A DNA stretch of 42,038 bases from Flavobacterium psychrophilum (lineage in GTDB: Bacteria > Bacteroidota > Bacteroidia > Flavobacteriales > Flavobacteriaceae): the NCBI GenBank assembly GCA_945905915.1, contig CAMDQL010000008.1, positions 1-42,038 on the forward strand, read 5' to 3'. Below the pieces are notes generated by a model. The model searched no databases. It was not told the DNA's origin and was given only the letters and a program-made list of their open reading frames with translations. The number at the start of each line of letters is the position of its first letter. Positions within the stretch are counted from its first letter, which is position 1. Shown piece by piece: positions 1 through 8,092 of the stretch. Position numbers and translations under genes: made by a program.

Positions 1-209
1 GCAAACATAGCAAAGAATGCACCTAACATTTGAAACAAAGGAGCTCCAGGCGGATGACCTACTTCTAAATTTGCAGAAGTAGCAATATATTCACCACAAT
101 CCCAAAAACTGAGTGTTGGTTCAACGGTTAACGAAAAAGTGAATAACGCAACTGCAAAAGCAAACCATCCTAGAATGGTATTCCATTTTTTAAAATTGAA
201 TGAAGTCAT
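1..209 (-). CDS. DUF2723 membrane protein (GT117-like), 5' end only
   Basis: This is the N-terminal 69 residues of a minus-strand gene that runs off the left edge. Translation from the ATG at 209 gives one hydrophobic segment (residues about 10-27), followed by the motif FWDCGEYIATSANLEVGHPP and then a second hydrophobic stretch. FWDCGE...VGHPPGAP is the hallmark of the DUF2723 family, large multi-pass proteins related to protein O-mannosyltransferases (GT117) and common in Bacteroidota. It is probably an inner membrane glycosyltransferase acting on exported proteins, but the substrate is not shown here. The start is well placed: no in-frame upstream extension is needed, and the conserved region follows at the usual distance from the N-terminus. 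Confidence 0.8.
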   Translation of the reverse strand, partial: MTSFNFKKWNTILGWFAFAVALFTFSLTVEPTLSFWDCGEYIATSANLEVGHPPGAPLFQMLGAFFAMF

Positions 210-305
210 ACAAAAATTAGGTTTCTTAATTTCAACTACAAAGAAACTATTTTTTTACAGATATAAAATGTTAAATTAAATTTTTAATATTTTTTTTGGA
301 AAAAT

Positions 306-336
306 TTGTGGAATACAAAATATGTACTACATTTGC
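306..336 (+). promoter_or_regulatory. Promoter of the tRNA-Gln gene
   Basis: TTTG at 306-309, a 19-base spacer, then TACATTTG at 329-336 match the Bacteroidota sigma-A consensus TTTG-N19-TAnnTTTG exactly. The mature tRNA begins 30 bases downstream, which fits a short 5' leader removed by RNase P. It is the best promoter match in the window. Confidence 0.75.
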
Positions 337-365
337 ACTCGCAATCGAAAAGGTTGTAGGGTAAT

Positions 366-436
366 TGGCCCATGGTGTAATGGTAACACTCCGGTTTTTG
401 GTACCGTCATTCAAGGTTCGAGTCCTTGTGGGCCAA
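366..436 (+). tRNA. tRNA-Gln (anticodon UUG)
   Basis: A cloverleaf can be drawn by hand. The acceptor arms are TGGCCCA (366-372) and TGGGCCA (429-435). The D arm is GTGT/ACAC (375-378 and 386-389). The anticodon stem CCGGT (391-395) carries the loop TTTTGGT (396-402), with anticodon TTG at 398-400. The T arm is CAAGG-TTCGAGT-CCTTG (412-428). The discriminator base is A436. The 3' CCA is not encoded and must be added after transcription. The first anticodon-stem pair is a C-U mismatch, which is tolerable. UUG reads glutamine CAA and CAG codons. Confidence 0.95.
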
Positions 437-439
437 CAA

Positions 440-469
440 AACTCCGCTTATTTTAAGTGGAGTTTTTTT
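440..469 (+). terminator. Intrinsic terminator of tRNA-Gln
   Basis: ACTCCGCTTA (441-450) pairs with TAAGTGGAGT (454-463) across a short TTT loop, with one G-U pair, and is followed by a run of T from 463 to 469. It starts five bases after the tRNA 3' end and so defines a single-gene transcript. Confidence 0.85.
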
Positions 470-507
470 ATGCTTACATGTGATTGATTTGGTGCATAAT
501 AAGTATA

Positions 508-538
508 AAAAAGACCGCTAATTTAGCGGTCTTTTTTA
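508..538. terminator. Bidirectional terminator between tRNA-Gln and the stress protein gene
   Basis: AAGACCGCTA (511-520) pairs perfectly with TAGCGGTCTT (524-533). An A-run precedes the hairpin (507-512) and a T-run follows it (532-537), so it can work in both directions. On the minus strand it lies about 20 bases beyond the stop codon of the universal stress protein gene (stop at 557), which it most likely terminates. Confidence 0.85.
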
Positions 539-556
539 GGGTAAAAATTTGAATTT

Positions 557-1381
557 TTATATTTTAAAAGTTATTACTGGGCGTTTTGCATGATTTACTA
601 AATCTTCGCTAATACTTCCGTTAAAAAAGTGTGATAATCCTTTTCTTCCATGGGTGCTCATCCCAATTAAATCGGCATCGATGCTTTTAGCAAAATGTAA
701 GATCCCTTTTTCAACATTAACATCATTGTAGATATGTGAAGATATTGCTGAGGTGTCTATGCCAATTAAAAATTCAGACATAATTTGTTGAGCTACTTTA
801 GTAGATTTAAAATTGTTTGGTGTATTAATGTTTACTAGATGTAAGTGCGCTCCAAAACCTTGAGCAAATGCGAATGCTTTTTCAAATGGTTTTTTTGCTT
901 CCTCTGAAAAATCTGAAGCAAAAACAAATTTTTGGGCACTAAAAGGTTCTTCATCGCGTTTAATTACTAATACAGGAATATCCGAATTTCTAACTACTTT
1001 TTCAGTGTTTGAACCAATAAACATTTCTTGAAAACCACTAGCGCCGTGGGAACCCATAACAATTAAATCGGCATTATGAGCTTTTCCATTTTTAACAATT
1101 CCGTCAAAAGCCATTTCAAATTGAATAATTTTTGTAACTTTTATACCTTCAAGAAAACTGGAATTCATTTCTGAGTCTAATTTATTAACAGCAGCGTTTT
1201 TAAATAACATAAGTTCTGGAATTTCATGAGCAGTGGATATCGCATCATTTCCAGAAGTTGGAAGTTCTAACATGTGAATTAAAAAAATTTCACCATCATT
1301 CTTTTTTGCAATTTGGGCAGCTACCTTTAAAGCATATTCAGCGTGTTTAGAAAAGTCGGTGGGTACTAAAATTCGTTTCAT
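557..1381 (-). CDS. Universal stress protein, two UspA domains
   Basis: A 274-residue cytoplasmic protein made of two tandem Usp folds, the common long form in Flavobacteria. Domain 1 begins with RILVPTDFSKHAEYAL and ends with MGSHGASGFQEMFIGS...VVRNSDIPVLVIKR; it has the full ATP-binding pattern G-x2-G-x9-G-S. Domain 2 begins with KFVFASDFSEEAKKPF and ends with MSTHGRKGLSHFFNGS; the first glycine of the pattern is replaced by serine, so its nucleotide binding may be weaker. Such proteins are associated with survival under stress, starvation or low oxygen; the exact role is not deducible here. The gene is monocistronic, with a terminator at 508-538 and its own promoter region at 1409-1456. 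The start at 1381 is an ATG directly before the conserved first strand. Confidence 0.9.
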   Translation of the reverse strand: MKRILVPTDFSKHAEYALKVAAQIAKKNDGEIFLIHMLELPTSGNDAISTAHEIPELMLFKNAAVNKLDSEMNSSFLEGIKVTKIIQFEMAFDGIVKNGKAHNADLIVMGSHGASGFQEMFIGSNTEKVVRNSDIPVLVIKRDEEPFSAQKFVFASDFSEEAKKPFEKAFAFAQGFGAHLHLVNINTPNNFKSTKVAQQIMSEFLIGIDTSAISSHIYNDVNVEKGILHFAKSIDADLIGMSTHGRKGLSHFFNGSISEDLVNHAKRPVITFKI

Positions 1382-1408
1382 AATATTGTTTTAGGTTACA
1401 GAATCGAG

Positions 1409-1423
1409 TGTGATTTAATCACA
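1409..1423. promoter_or_regulatory. Palindromic operator candidate upstream of the stress protein gene
   Basis: TGTGAT (1409-1414) and ATCACA (1418-1423) are perfect inverted arms around TTA. The site resembles Crp/Fnr-family half-sites but has five bases between TGTGA and TCACA instead of the usual six. It lies 28-42 bases upstream of the stress protein start codon and just downstream of the candidate minus-strand -7 element, where a repressor would act. No regulator is identified in the window. Confidence 0.45.
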
Positions 1424-1426
1424 TTA

Positions 1427-1456
1427 TAAAGGTACAGAAAATATGTGAATTTGCAA
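1427..1456 (-). promoter_or_regulatory. Candidate promoter of the universal stress protein gene
   Basis: On the minus strand TTG (1456-1454), a 19-base spacer and TACCTTTA (1434-1427) approximate TTTG-N19-TAnnTTTG with a mismatch at the last base of the -7 element. Transcription would start near 1420, inside the palindrome at 1409-1423. Confidence 0.4.
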
Positions 1457-1482
1457 TATTTTTTTAATTCAAATTTAATTTA

Positions 1483-1490
1483 TATATTTG
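1483..1490 (+). promoter_or_regulatory. -7 element of the rimP-nusA-infB promoter
   Basis: TATATTTG matches TAnnTTTG exactly. The -33 region is only a T-run (about 1460-1465), so the match is partial. Initiation near 1497 would give a leader of roughly 55 bases containing the hairpin at 1519-1545. Confidence 0.5.
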
Positions 1491-1509
1491 CCGAGTTATT
1501 TAGAAATAA

Positions 1510-1548
1510 ATGAATAATGAGGCACGCTATGCGTGCCTCTTTTTATAA
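1510..1548 (+). CDS. Possible 12-codon leader peptide before rimP
   Basis: An ATG at 1510 opens a 12-codon frame ([12 protein letters not shown], stop TAA 1546-1548) that runs straight through the leader hairpin and ends five bases before the rimP start codon. If translated, ribosomes would melt the hairpin, coupling translation to read-through. A frame this short can occur by chance and no ribosome binding site is evident. Confidence 0.2.
   Translation: MNNEARYACLFL
1519..1545 (+). promoter_or_regulatory. Terminator-like leader hairpin (candidate attenuator) of rimP-nusA-infB
   Basis: GAGGCACGC (1519-1527) and GCGTGCCTC (1531-1539) form a perfect 9-bp GC-rich stem with a three-base TAT loop, followed by five T (1540-1544). 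It sits between the promoter and the rimP ATG at 1554. No plus-strand gene lies upstream after the terminators at 440-538, so it is not ending another transcript. Placement in the 5' leader of an operon encoding NusA suggests premature termination as a control. Premature terminators ahead of rimP-nusA are known in other phyla; its use here is inference. Confidence 0.6.
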
Positions 1549-1553
1549 AGAAT

Positions 1554-2021
1554 ATGACGTTTAAAAACAAAGTTCAAGAGTTATTAGATGTTGCGTTAGC
1601 AGAACGTCCTGAATTGTTTTTGGTGGATTTATCAATCAATGAAGCCAATAAAATAAGTATTAATTTAGATGGTGATCAGGGTGTAAATCTTCAAGATTGC
1701 ATTGATATTAGTAGGACAATTGAAAATAACTTAGATAGAGAGGAACAAGACTTTTCTCTTGAAGTAGCATCGGCTGGGGTTTCAAGTCCGTTAAAGTTTG
1801 TAAGACAATATAAAAAAAATATTGGTAGAACACTTAGGGTAAAAACAAGTTCTTCAGAAGATCTAGAAGCAAAATTAGTTGCTGCTGATGAAGAAAAGAT
1901 TTCATTAGAGTGGCAAGCTAGAGAACCAAAAAAAATAGGTAAAGGAAAAGAAACCGTTCAAAAAAAGGTCGACATTCTTTATGAGAATATAAAAGAAGCA
2001 ATTGTAATAGTATCATTTTAA
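1554..2021 (+). CDS. rimP: Ribosome maturation factor RimP
   Basis: A 155-residue protein, the usual RimP length. RimP binds the 30S subunit and helps assemble the S12 region. The N-terminal alpha/beta domain contains [45 protein letters not shown], with the family's typical D-G-D-x-G-V...C...SR...D and L-E-V-x-S-x-G-x-x-x-P-L patterns. The C-terminal SH3-like domain follows (about residues 80-150). The frame is open upstream to a GTG at 1533, but that codon lies inside the leader hairpin, so I take the ATG at 1554, which gives [11 protein letters not shown]. It is first in an operon with nusA (15-base gap) and infB, the order conserved across bacteria. Confidence 0.93.
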   Translation: MTFKNKVQELLDVALAERPELFLVDLSINEANKISINLDGDQGVNLQDCIDISRTIENNLDREEQDFSLEVASAGVSSPLKFVRQYKKNIGRTLRVKTSSSEDLEAKLVAADEEKISLEWQAREPKKIGKGKETVQKKVDILYENIKEAIVIVSF

Positions 2022-2036
2022 AATAAAAAAGTTGAC

Positions 2037-3278
2037 ATGGAAAATATTGCGTTAATAGAATCGTTTTCAGAATTTAAAGACGATAAACTCATCGATAGAG
2101 TTACACTAATGGCAATTTTAGAGGAAGTATTTAGAAATGCTTTAAAGAAAAAATATGGTTCAGACGATAATTTTGATATTATCATAAATCCTGATAAAGG
2201 AGATATGGAAATTTGGAGAAATCGTGTGGTAGTAGAAGACGGTGAAGTAGAAGATGAAAATTCAGAAATTTCGTTATCAGAAGCTAGAAATATTGAGCCT
2301 GATTTTGAAGTAGGTGAAGATGTTTCAGAAGAAGTAAAGTTATTCCAATTAGGAAGAAGAGCCATTTTAGCATTGCGCCAAAATCTTATTTCTAAAATTC
2401 ACGAACACGATAATACTAATCTTTACAAACAATTTAAAGATATTATTGGTGACATTTATACCGCTGAAGTGCATCATGTTCGCCCAAAAGCTGTAATTTT
2501 GATGGATGATGATGGAAACGAAATCGTTTTACCAAAAGAAAAGCAAATCCCAAATGATTATTTCAAAAAAGGAGATAATGTAAGAGGCATAATTGAAAAT
2601 GTTGAATTGAAAGGTAATAAACCACAAATCATCATGTCTAGAACAGCTCCAGACTTTCTTGAAAAATTATTTGAACAAGAAATCCCTGAAGTTTTTGACG
2701 GTTTAATTACGATTAAAAAAGTAGTAAGAATTCCAGGTGAAAAAGCAAAAGTTGCCGTAGATTCTTACGATGATAGAATTGACCCAGTTGGTGCTTGTGT
2801 AGGAATGAAAGGATCCAGAATTCATGGAATTGTTCGCGAATTAGGAAATGAAAATATTGATGTTATTAATTATACATCAAACCCTCAATTGTATATTACA
2901 AGAGCCTTAAGTCCGGCAAAAGTTTCTTCGGTTAAAATCAATGAAGACGCAAAAACGGCAGAGGTTTTCTTAAAAATAGAAGAAGTTTCTAAGGCAATTG
3001 GACGTGGTGGGAATAATATCAAATTAGCGAGTTTATTAACAGGCTATGAAATAGATGTTATTCGCGAAGGTATAGCCGAAGAAGAAGATGACGTAGAATT
3101 AAGAGAATTTTCGGACGAAATTGAAGAATGGGTAATTGAAGAGTTTGAAAAAATTGGATTAGATACTGCAAGAAGTGTTTTAAAGCAAGAAGTTGCCGAC
3201 TTAGTAAGAAGAACAGATCTTGAAGAAGAAACAATTATAGATGTAATGAATGTTCTTAAAGAAGAATTAGAAGGATAA
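2037..3278 (+). CDS. nusA: Transcription termination/antitermination factor NusA
   Basis: A 413-residue RNA polymerase-associated factor that modulates pausing, termination and antitermination. The N-terminal RNAP-binding domain (residues about 1-125) starts MENIALIESFSEFKDDKLIDRVTL. An S1 domain follows (about 130-200; YTAEVHHVRPKAVILMDDDG). Two KH domains follow: KH1 has DPVGACVGMKGSRIHGIVREL and KH2 has SKAIGRGGNNIKLASLLTGYEIDV, both with the G-x-x-G type RNA-binding loop. An acidic tail ends the protein. The two C-terminal acidic repeat domains of the Escherichia coli protein are absent, which is normal outside Gammaproteobacteria. Its position second in the operon makes autoregulation through the leader hairpin at 1519-1545 conceivable. 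Confidence 0.95.
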   Translation: MENIALIESFSEFKDDKLIDRVTLMAILEEVFRNALKKKYGSDDNFDIIINPDKGDMEIWRNRVVVEDGEVEDENSEISLSEARNIEPDFEVGEDVSEEVKLFQLGRRAILALRQNLISKIHEHDNTNLYKQFKDIIGDIYTAEVHHVRPKAVILMDDDGNEIVLPKEKQIPNDYFKKGDNVRGIIENVELKGNKPQIIMSRTAPDFLEKLFEQEIPEVFDGLITIKKVVRIPGEKAKVAVDSYDDRIDPVGACVGMKGSRIHGIVRELGNENIDVINYTSNPQLYITRALSPAKVSSVKINEDAKTAEVFLKIEEVSKAIGRGGNNIKLASLLTGYEIDVIREGIAEEEDDVELREFSDEIEEWVIEEFEKIGLDTARSVLKQEVADLVRRTDLEEETIIDVMNVLKEELEG

Positions 3279-3281
3279 TCC

Positions 3282-3289
3282 TACATTTG
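3282..3289 (+). promoter_or_regulatory. Possible internal promoter before infB
   Basis: TACATTTG matches TAnnTTTG in the 52-base gap between nusA and infB, about 41 bases before the infB ATG. No TTTG is found 19 bases upstream, so it may be fortuitous. If real it would give infB some independent expression. Confidence 0.25.
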
Positions 3290-3330
3290 TAATCAGTATA
3301 ACAAAAAAAAGAATTTTTTAAAAAGATTAT

Positions 3331-6129
3331 ATGTCTGAAGAAAGAGTAATAAGAATAAACAAAGTTTTAAGGGAGTTAAATATTTCTCTTGATAGAGCTG
3401 TGGATTTTTTAAAAGACAAAGGTCACGAAATCGAGTCTAGTCCAAATGCTAAAATATCTCAAGAGGAGTATAAAGTCTTATGTGGTCAATTTTCTGCCGA
3501 CAAAGGGAATAAGGTTGCCTCTCTTGAAGTGAGCGAAGAAAAAAGAAAAGAGAAAGAGGCGCTTAAACGCCAACTTGAAAAAGAACAAGAGGCAAAACGT
3601 TTGCAAGAAGAAGAACGACAAAGACAAGAAGTTATTAAAGCGAAGGCTAATGTAACGGCTCCAAAATCGGTTGGGAAAATAGAATTAGATCCTAAAAAAC
3701 AAATTGTTACATCTGAAACTCCAGAAGCTGAACAAAAAGAAAACGCAGTAGTTGCTAAGACCTCTTCCAAAGCAAAAACTAAAGAACAAAATACTCAACC
3801 AGAAAAAGTTGTAGTTAAAAAACAACAAACCGAGAAGTCTTCAAAAGAAGAAATAGCTTCAACAGAATCAAATGAAGAAGAGGTTGATGTAAAAATTGAA
3901 ACACAATATCACAAACTTTCGGGTGCTACTTTTACGGGTCAAAAAATTGATTTAACTCCGTTTAACAAGCCTAAAAAGAAAAAAGAAGAGATAAAAAAAG
4001 ACATCAAAAAACCAGGAGCACCTCAAACACCTATCACTACAGGTACGGCAGGAGCTAATGCAAACAATAAAAACAAACGCAAAAGAATTATAAAACCTAA
4101 TGGTCCAGGAGCTCCAGGAGCTAATAACCAAACAGGTGGTGGTCCTAAAAAAGAGTTTGTAAAAGGTGGTGCAGCGGGAGGTTTCAACAAAGGTAAAAAA
4201 CCAATTATTCAAAAGGTTGAACCTTCTGAAGAAGATGTAAAAAACCAAATCAAAGAAACTTTAGAACGTTTACAAGGAAAAGGTAATAAGTCTAAATCAG
4301 CAAAATACCGAAGAGATAAAAGAGATTCACACCGTCAACGTGTTGATGATGAGCTTCAAGCTATAGAAGAGGGCAGTAAAACACTTAAAGTTACTGAATT
4401 TGTAACTGTTGGAGAAGTAGCTACCATGATGGATGTGCCAATTACAAAAGTGATCGGAACCTGTATGTCTCTTGGGATCATGGTTACCATGAATCAACGT
4501 TTGGATGCGGAAACATTATCAATTGTTGCAGATGAGTTTGGTTTTGAAGTAGAATTTATCACAACAGATATTGAAGAAGCAGCAGAAATTATTGCTGATA
4601 ATCCTGAAGATTTAGTTCATAGAGCACCTATTGTAACGGTAATGGGACACGTAGATCACGGTAAAACATCATTGTTAGATTACATTCGTAAAGCTAATGT
4701 AATTGCTGGAGAGTCGGGTGGAATTACACAACATATTGGAGCATATGGAGTAATATTAGAAGGCGGAGAAAAAATCACGTTTTTAGATACACCAGGTCAC
4801 GAAGCGTTTACCGCGATGCGTGCTCGTGGAGCTCAAGTTACTGATATTGCTATTATTGTAATTGCAGCAGATGATGACATCATGCCACAAACAAAAGAAG
4901 CAATTAGTCATGCACAAGCTGCAGGAGTTCCAATGATTTTTGCTATTAATAAAGTGGATAAGCCGAATGCTAATCCAGAGAAAATTAAAGAGCAATTAGC
5001 TGGAATGAATTTATTAGTTGAAGATTGGGGTGGAAAATATCAATCGCATGACATTTCAGCAAAACAAGGAACAGGTGTGCTAGAATTACTTGAAAAAGTA
5101 TTATTAGAGGCAGAAGTTTTAGAATTAACAGCAAATCCAAAAAAACCGGCTATAGGAACAGTTGTGGAAGCACAATTAGATAAAGGTAAAGGATATGTTT
5201 CTACTATATTAGTTCAGGCAGGAACACTCCGTATTGGGGATTATGTTTTGGCGGGAAAAAATCATGGTAAAATTAGAGCCATGTTTGATGAAAGAGGTCA
5301 ACAAATTAAAGAAGCGGGTCCATCTACTCCAGTATCCGTATTAGGTTTAGACGGTGCGCCAACTGCGGGAGATAAATTTAATGTTTACGAAGACGAAAGA
5401 GAAGCAAAACAAATTGCATCAAAACGTACACAATTACAACGTGAACAATCAGTACGTACACAAAAACACATTACACTTGCAGAAATTGGTCGTCGTATTG
5501 CTCTAGGTCAATTTAAAGAATTAAACATTATCCTTAAAGGAGATGTTGATGGATCGGTTGAAGCATTATCAGATTCATTCTCTAAGTTATCTACCGAAGA
5601 AATTCAAATCAATATTATCCATAAAGGAGTAGGAGCAATCACAGAATCAGATGTATTATTAGCTTCGGCTTCAGATGCAATTATTATTGGATTTAACGTG
5701 CGCCCTCAAGGAAATGCGAAGCAATTAGCCGATAAAGAGGAAATCGATATCCGTAACTATTCAATTATTTACGATGCAATAGATGACTTGAAAGATGCAA
5801 TGGAAGGAATGTTGTCTCCAGAAATGAAAGAGGAAATTTCAGGTACGGCCGAAATTAGAGAAATCTTTAAAGTAACAAAAGTAGGCTCTATTGCAGGATG
5901 TATGGTAACCGATGGTAAAATATTTAGAAATTCTAAAATACGCCTTATCAGAGAAGGTGTGGTAATTTACACAGGAGAATTAGCAACCTTAAAACGTTTT
6001 AAAGACGATGTTAAAGAAGTAGCAAAAGGATATGACTGTGGTATGCAAATTAAAAATTACAACGATATTAAAGAATATGATTTAATCGAAGCGTTCCAAG
6101 AAGTGGAAGTGAAGAAAAAATTAAAATAA
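3331..6129 (+). CDS. infB: Translation initiation factor IF-2
   Basis: A 932-residue GTPase that delivers initiator tRNA to the 30S subunit. The N-terminus ([20 protein letters not shown]) is the IF2_N helical domain. A long lysine/glutamate-rich, low-complexity linker follows (about residues 60-330; Gly/Pro/Asn-rich near 250-290). A second IF2_N domain (about 345-400) precedes the GTPase domain. G motifs are GHVDHGKT (439-446), [14 protein letters not shown] and SAKQGTG. Domains II, III and IV complete the protein ([28 protein letters not shown]). The long linker is usual in Bacteroidota. It is last in the rimP-nusA-infB operon and is followed by a strong terminator at 6138-6170. ATG 3331 gives the canonical start of the first IF2_N domain. 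Confidence 0.96.
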   Translation: MSEERVIRINKVLRELNISLDRAVDFLKDKGHEIESSPNAKISQEEYKVLCGQFSADKGNKVASLEVSEEKRKEKEALKRQLEKEQEAKRLQEEERQRQEVIKAKANVTAPKSVGKIELDPKKQIVTSETPEAEQKENAVVAKTSSKAKTKEQNTQPEKVVVKKQQTEKSSKEEIASTESNEEEVDVKIETQYHKLSGATFTGQKIDLTPFNKPKKKKEEIKKDIKKPGAPQTPITTGTAGANANNKNKRKRIIKPNGPGAPGANNQTGGGPKKEFVKGGAAGGFNKGKKPIIQKVEPSEEDVKNQIKETLERLQGKGNKSKSAKYRRDKRDSHRQRVDDELQAIEEGSKTLKVTEFVTVGEVATMMDVPITKVIGTCMSLGIMVTMNQRLDAETLSIVADEFGFEVEFITTDIEEAAEIIADNPEDLVHRAPIVTVMGHVDHGKTSLLDYIRKANVIAGESGGITQHIGAYGVILEGGEKITFLDTPGHEAFTAMRARGAQVTDIAIIVIAADDDIMPQTKEAISHAQAAGVPMIFAINKVDKPNANPEKIKEQLAGMNLLVEDWGGKYQSHDISAKQGTGVLELLEKVLLEAEVLELTANPKKPAIGTVVEAQLDKGKGYVSTILVQAGTLRIGDYVLAGKNHGKIRAMFDERGQQIKEAGPSTPVSVLGLDGAPTAGDKFNVYEDEREAKQIASKRTQLQREQSVRTQKHITLAEIGRRIALGQFKELNIILKGDVDGSVEALSDSFSKLSTEEIQINIIHKGVGAITESDVLLASASDAIIIGFNVRPQGNAKQLADKEEIDIRNYSIIYDAIDDLKDAMEGMLSPEMKEEISGTAEIREIFKVTKVGSIAGCMVTDGKIFRNSKIRLIREGVVIYTGELATLKRFKDDVKEVAKGYDCGMQIKNYNDIKEYDLIEAFQEVEVKKKLK

Positions 6130-6137
6130 CAAAGTAA

Positions 6138-6170
6138 AAAAAACGCCTTGCAATTGTAAGGCGTTTTTTT
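6138..6170. terminator. Terminator after infB, shared with the convergent SPOR gene
   Basis: AACGCCTTGC (6142-6151) pairs with GTAAGGCGTT (6156-6165) around AATT, with one G-U pair, an A-run before it and eight T after. It lies between the convergent infB and SPOR genes and can serve both strands. Confidence 0.85.
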
Positions 6171-6184
6171 TGTTTTAGAATATA

Positions 6185-6574
6185 TTATTTTATAGGTTTT
6201 ATTATTAAAGCCGTTGGATATTTTTTCTTTATTTCTAAAATTGCTTTTTCAACTTCAATGCGGGTTTCAAAATTTCCAACCCACACTTTATAATTTGGAT
6301 TTGTATACACAATAGTGCCATCAAAATCTATAAATTCTCGCTTAAATTCCTGTAATTTTTTTTTAGAATCATCACTATTTCCATAAAAAATTTGAATTTT
6401 ATACGTGTCATTTGATACTAATCCAATATTAATTTTTCTTTTTTCTTTTAGTAATTGATCAATTTTTGGATCTTGAATTAAGTTGGATTTTCGTTCTTGT
6501 CCATTCATTTTATAACCCAAAAATATACATAGAATGAAGAAGTACAATAAGTTATGTTTTTGCTTTTTTTTCAT
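6185..6574 (-). CDS. Small secreted SPOR-domain protein
   Basis: A 129-residue protein with an N-terminal hydrophobic segment (NLLYFFILCIFLGYKMNGQ) that looks like a signal peptide, leaving a short charged stretch and one C-terminal SPOR-like domain (YKIQIFYGNSDDSKKKLQEF ... IVYTNPNYKVWVGNFETRIE ... YPTALIIKP). SPOR domains bind denuded peptidoglycan glycans, often at the division septum, so a periplasmic wall-associated role is likely but the specific function is unknown. The first possible codon is a GTG at 6577 followed directly by ATG at 6574; I use the ATG. It converges on infB and is transcribed away from the act operon. Confidence 0.8.
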   Translation of the reverse strand: MKKKQKHNLLYFFILCIFLGYKMNGQERKSNLIQDPKIDQLLKEKRKINIGLVSNDTYKIQIFYGNSDDSKKKLQEFKREFIDFDGTIVYTNPNYKVWVGNFETRIEVEKAILEIKKKYPTALIIKPIK

Positions 6575-6592
6575 CACATTTTTTTTTCATCA

Positions 6593-6600
6593 CAAAAATA
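6593..6600 (-). promoter_or_regulatory. -7 element of the SPOR gene
   Basis: On the minus strand 6600-6593 reads TATTTTTG, matching TAnnTTTG. Nineteen bases further upstream is TTTC rather than TTTG. Initiation near 6586 would give a leader of about a dozen bases before the ATG at 6574. Confidence 0.45.
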
Positions 6601-6698
6601 CAATTTCATTTTATTGTGGGAAACATTATTGTTATTTAGAACTAATATAAATTACATTTTAGTGCAAAATTTGGGTTTTAATAATAGTTCTAATATTG

Positions 6699-6706
6699 TA
6701 TTTTTG
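6699..6706 (+). promoter_or_regulatory. Candidate -7 element of the act-cox operon
   Basis: TATTTTTG fits TAnnTTTG. TTTT at 6676-6679 lies at the 19-base spacing, a weak -33. The implied leader is about 70 bases to the actA ATG at 6786. The rest of 6575-6785 is AT-rich with no gene that I can support. Confidence 0.4.
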
Positions 6707-6785
6707 TCGGAGTTTTTTAAAAATAAAAATTGTTATAGTTTCATCTATAATTGTACCAATAATTAGTTGATAATCATTTTTAAAT

Positions 6786-8060
6786 ATGAAAAAGGTGGGT
6801 AACCATAAATCGTTTTCAAAGATTTTCTTCAGTTTAGCAATCACGCTAACTATTTCTTTAAATGCATTTTCTCAAGATGCAGCAAAAGGTAAAGAAATTT
6901 TTAATGCCAATTGTGCAGCATGTCATAAATTAGATGCTAAAGCCACGGGTCCTGCACTTCGTGGAGTTGCTGCTAAATATGACAAAGAATGGTTGTACAA
7001 ATGGATTAAAAACAGTGGAGAATTAATCAAATCAGGAGATGCTCAAGCAGTTAAAGTTTTCGAGGAAAACAATAAAGTGGCTATGACCGCATTTCCACAA
7101 TTGTCAAATGAAGATATTGACAATATTATAGCGTATACTTCAGAACCAGCACCTGTTGCGGTTACTCCTGTTGCTGGAGCTTCAGTTGACGGAAATAACG
7201 CGGCTAATGAAAGTGGAGTGTCTAATAATCTTATATTAGGTGCGCTATCGTTAGTAATGATTATGTTGGTTGTGATGTTGATCTTGGTGAACAATATGTT
7301 GACTAAAATTGCCGGTGCTAAGGGTATTGAAATCGTTAAGAAAAATCGCTCATTAATTGGATTGTTTAACGCTTATGCTAAAAATCAATTTTTAGTATTA
7401 GTTTCAGCAATTTTATTGTTGTTGGTTAGTGCCTATTTTGCTTATGGTTTTTTGATGCAAATAGGAATTGATCAAGGATATGAACCATTACAGCCTATTC
7501 ATTATTCGCACAGAATTCATGCTGGGGATAATGGAATTGATTGTAAATATTGTCACTCTTCTGCTAGAGTCAGTAAACATGCAGGAATTCCTTCTTTGAA
7601 TGTTTGTATGAATTGTCATAAAAACATTAGTGAGGTTGCAGAAACAACTGCTACTGAAGAACATTCAAAAGCCTTTTATGATCAACAAATTGCCAAACTT
7701 TACGATGCAGTGGGTTGGGATAAGTCTTTACAAAAATACACAGGTAAAACAAAACCAGTAAAATGGGTTAGAATTCATAATTTACCAGATCATGTTTATT
7801 TTAACCACTCTCAGCACGTTACTGTTGCTGGAGTTGAGTGTCAAACTTGTCATGGTCCAGTTGAAGAATATGAATTTCAAAAACAATTTGCTCCTCTAAC
7901 AATGGGTTGGTGTATCAATTGTCACAGAGAAACAAATGTAAAAGTAGAAGATAATGCTTACTACAAAAAAATCCACGAAGAACTTTCTAAAAAATACGGA
8001 GTGTCGCAATTAACTGCTGCACAAATGGGTGGTTTAGAATGTGGAAAATGTCACTATTAA
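6786..8060 (+). CDS. actA: Alternative complex III subunit ActA, multiheme cytochrome c
   Basis: A 424-residue periplasmic multiheme protein that carries electrons from the Act complex towards the oxidase. Residues 1-29 are a signal peptide ending AFSQ. Residues about 31-120 form a monoheme cytochrome c domain (CAACH at 43-47; the methionine in VAMTAFPQLS is a likely axial ligand). A transmembrane helix follows near 146-168, and a second hydrophobic helix near 200-222. The C-terminal part carries five CxxCH motifs: 253-257, 274-278, 352-356, 376-380 and 419-423, the last one residue before the C-terminus. The five-heme part is the classical ActA; the N-terminal monoheme domain makes six motifs in one chain. 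It starts the actABCDEF-coxBA operon and is 32 bases from actB. Confidence 0.92.
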   Translation: MKKVGNHKSFSKIFFSLAITLTISLNAFSQDAAKGKEIFNANCAACHKLDAKATGPALRGVAAKYDKEWLYKWIKNSGELIKSGDAQAVKVFEENNKVAMTAFPQLSNEDIDNIIAYTSEPAPVAVTPVAGASVDGNNAANESGVSNNLILGALSLVMIMLVVMLILVNNMLTKIAGAKGIEIVKKNRSLIGLFNAYAKNQFLVLVSAILLLLVSAYFAYGFLMQIGIDQGYEPLQPIHYSHRIHAGDNGIDCKYCHSSARVSKHAGIPSLNVCMNCHKNISEVAETTATEEHSKAFYDQQIAKLYDAVGWDKSLQKYTGKTKPVKWVRIHNLPDHVYFNHSQHVTVAGVECQTCHGPVEEYEFQKQFAPLTMGWCINCHRETNVKVEDNAYYKKIHEELSKKYGVSQLTAAQMGGLECGKCHY

Positions 8061-8092
8061 TAAAATAATTTAAGAAGCTAATATATTATACA

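Noticed and set aside
1409..1423. A canonical Crp site
   Set aside because: The half-sites are separated by five bases, not six, and no Crp gene or known target context supports the name; kept only as an unnamed operator.
1533..1553. GTG at 1533 as the rimP start
   Set aside because: The codon lies inside the leader hairpin and the added residues do not fit the RimP N-terminus; ATG 1554 does.
2018..2365. Minus-strand open frame opposite nusA
   Set aside because: It is serine-rich low-complexity sequence, the antisense image of the Glu/Asp-rich NusA start, with no family features.
6554..6844. Short open frames on both strands in the SPOR-actA gap
   Set aside because: They are rich in Phe, Ile and Asn as expected from AT-rich intergenic DNA and overlap the start of actA or the SPOR gene; no start signals or motifs.
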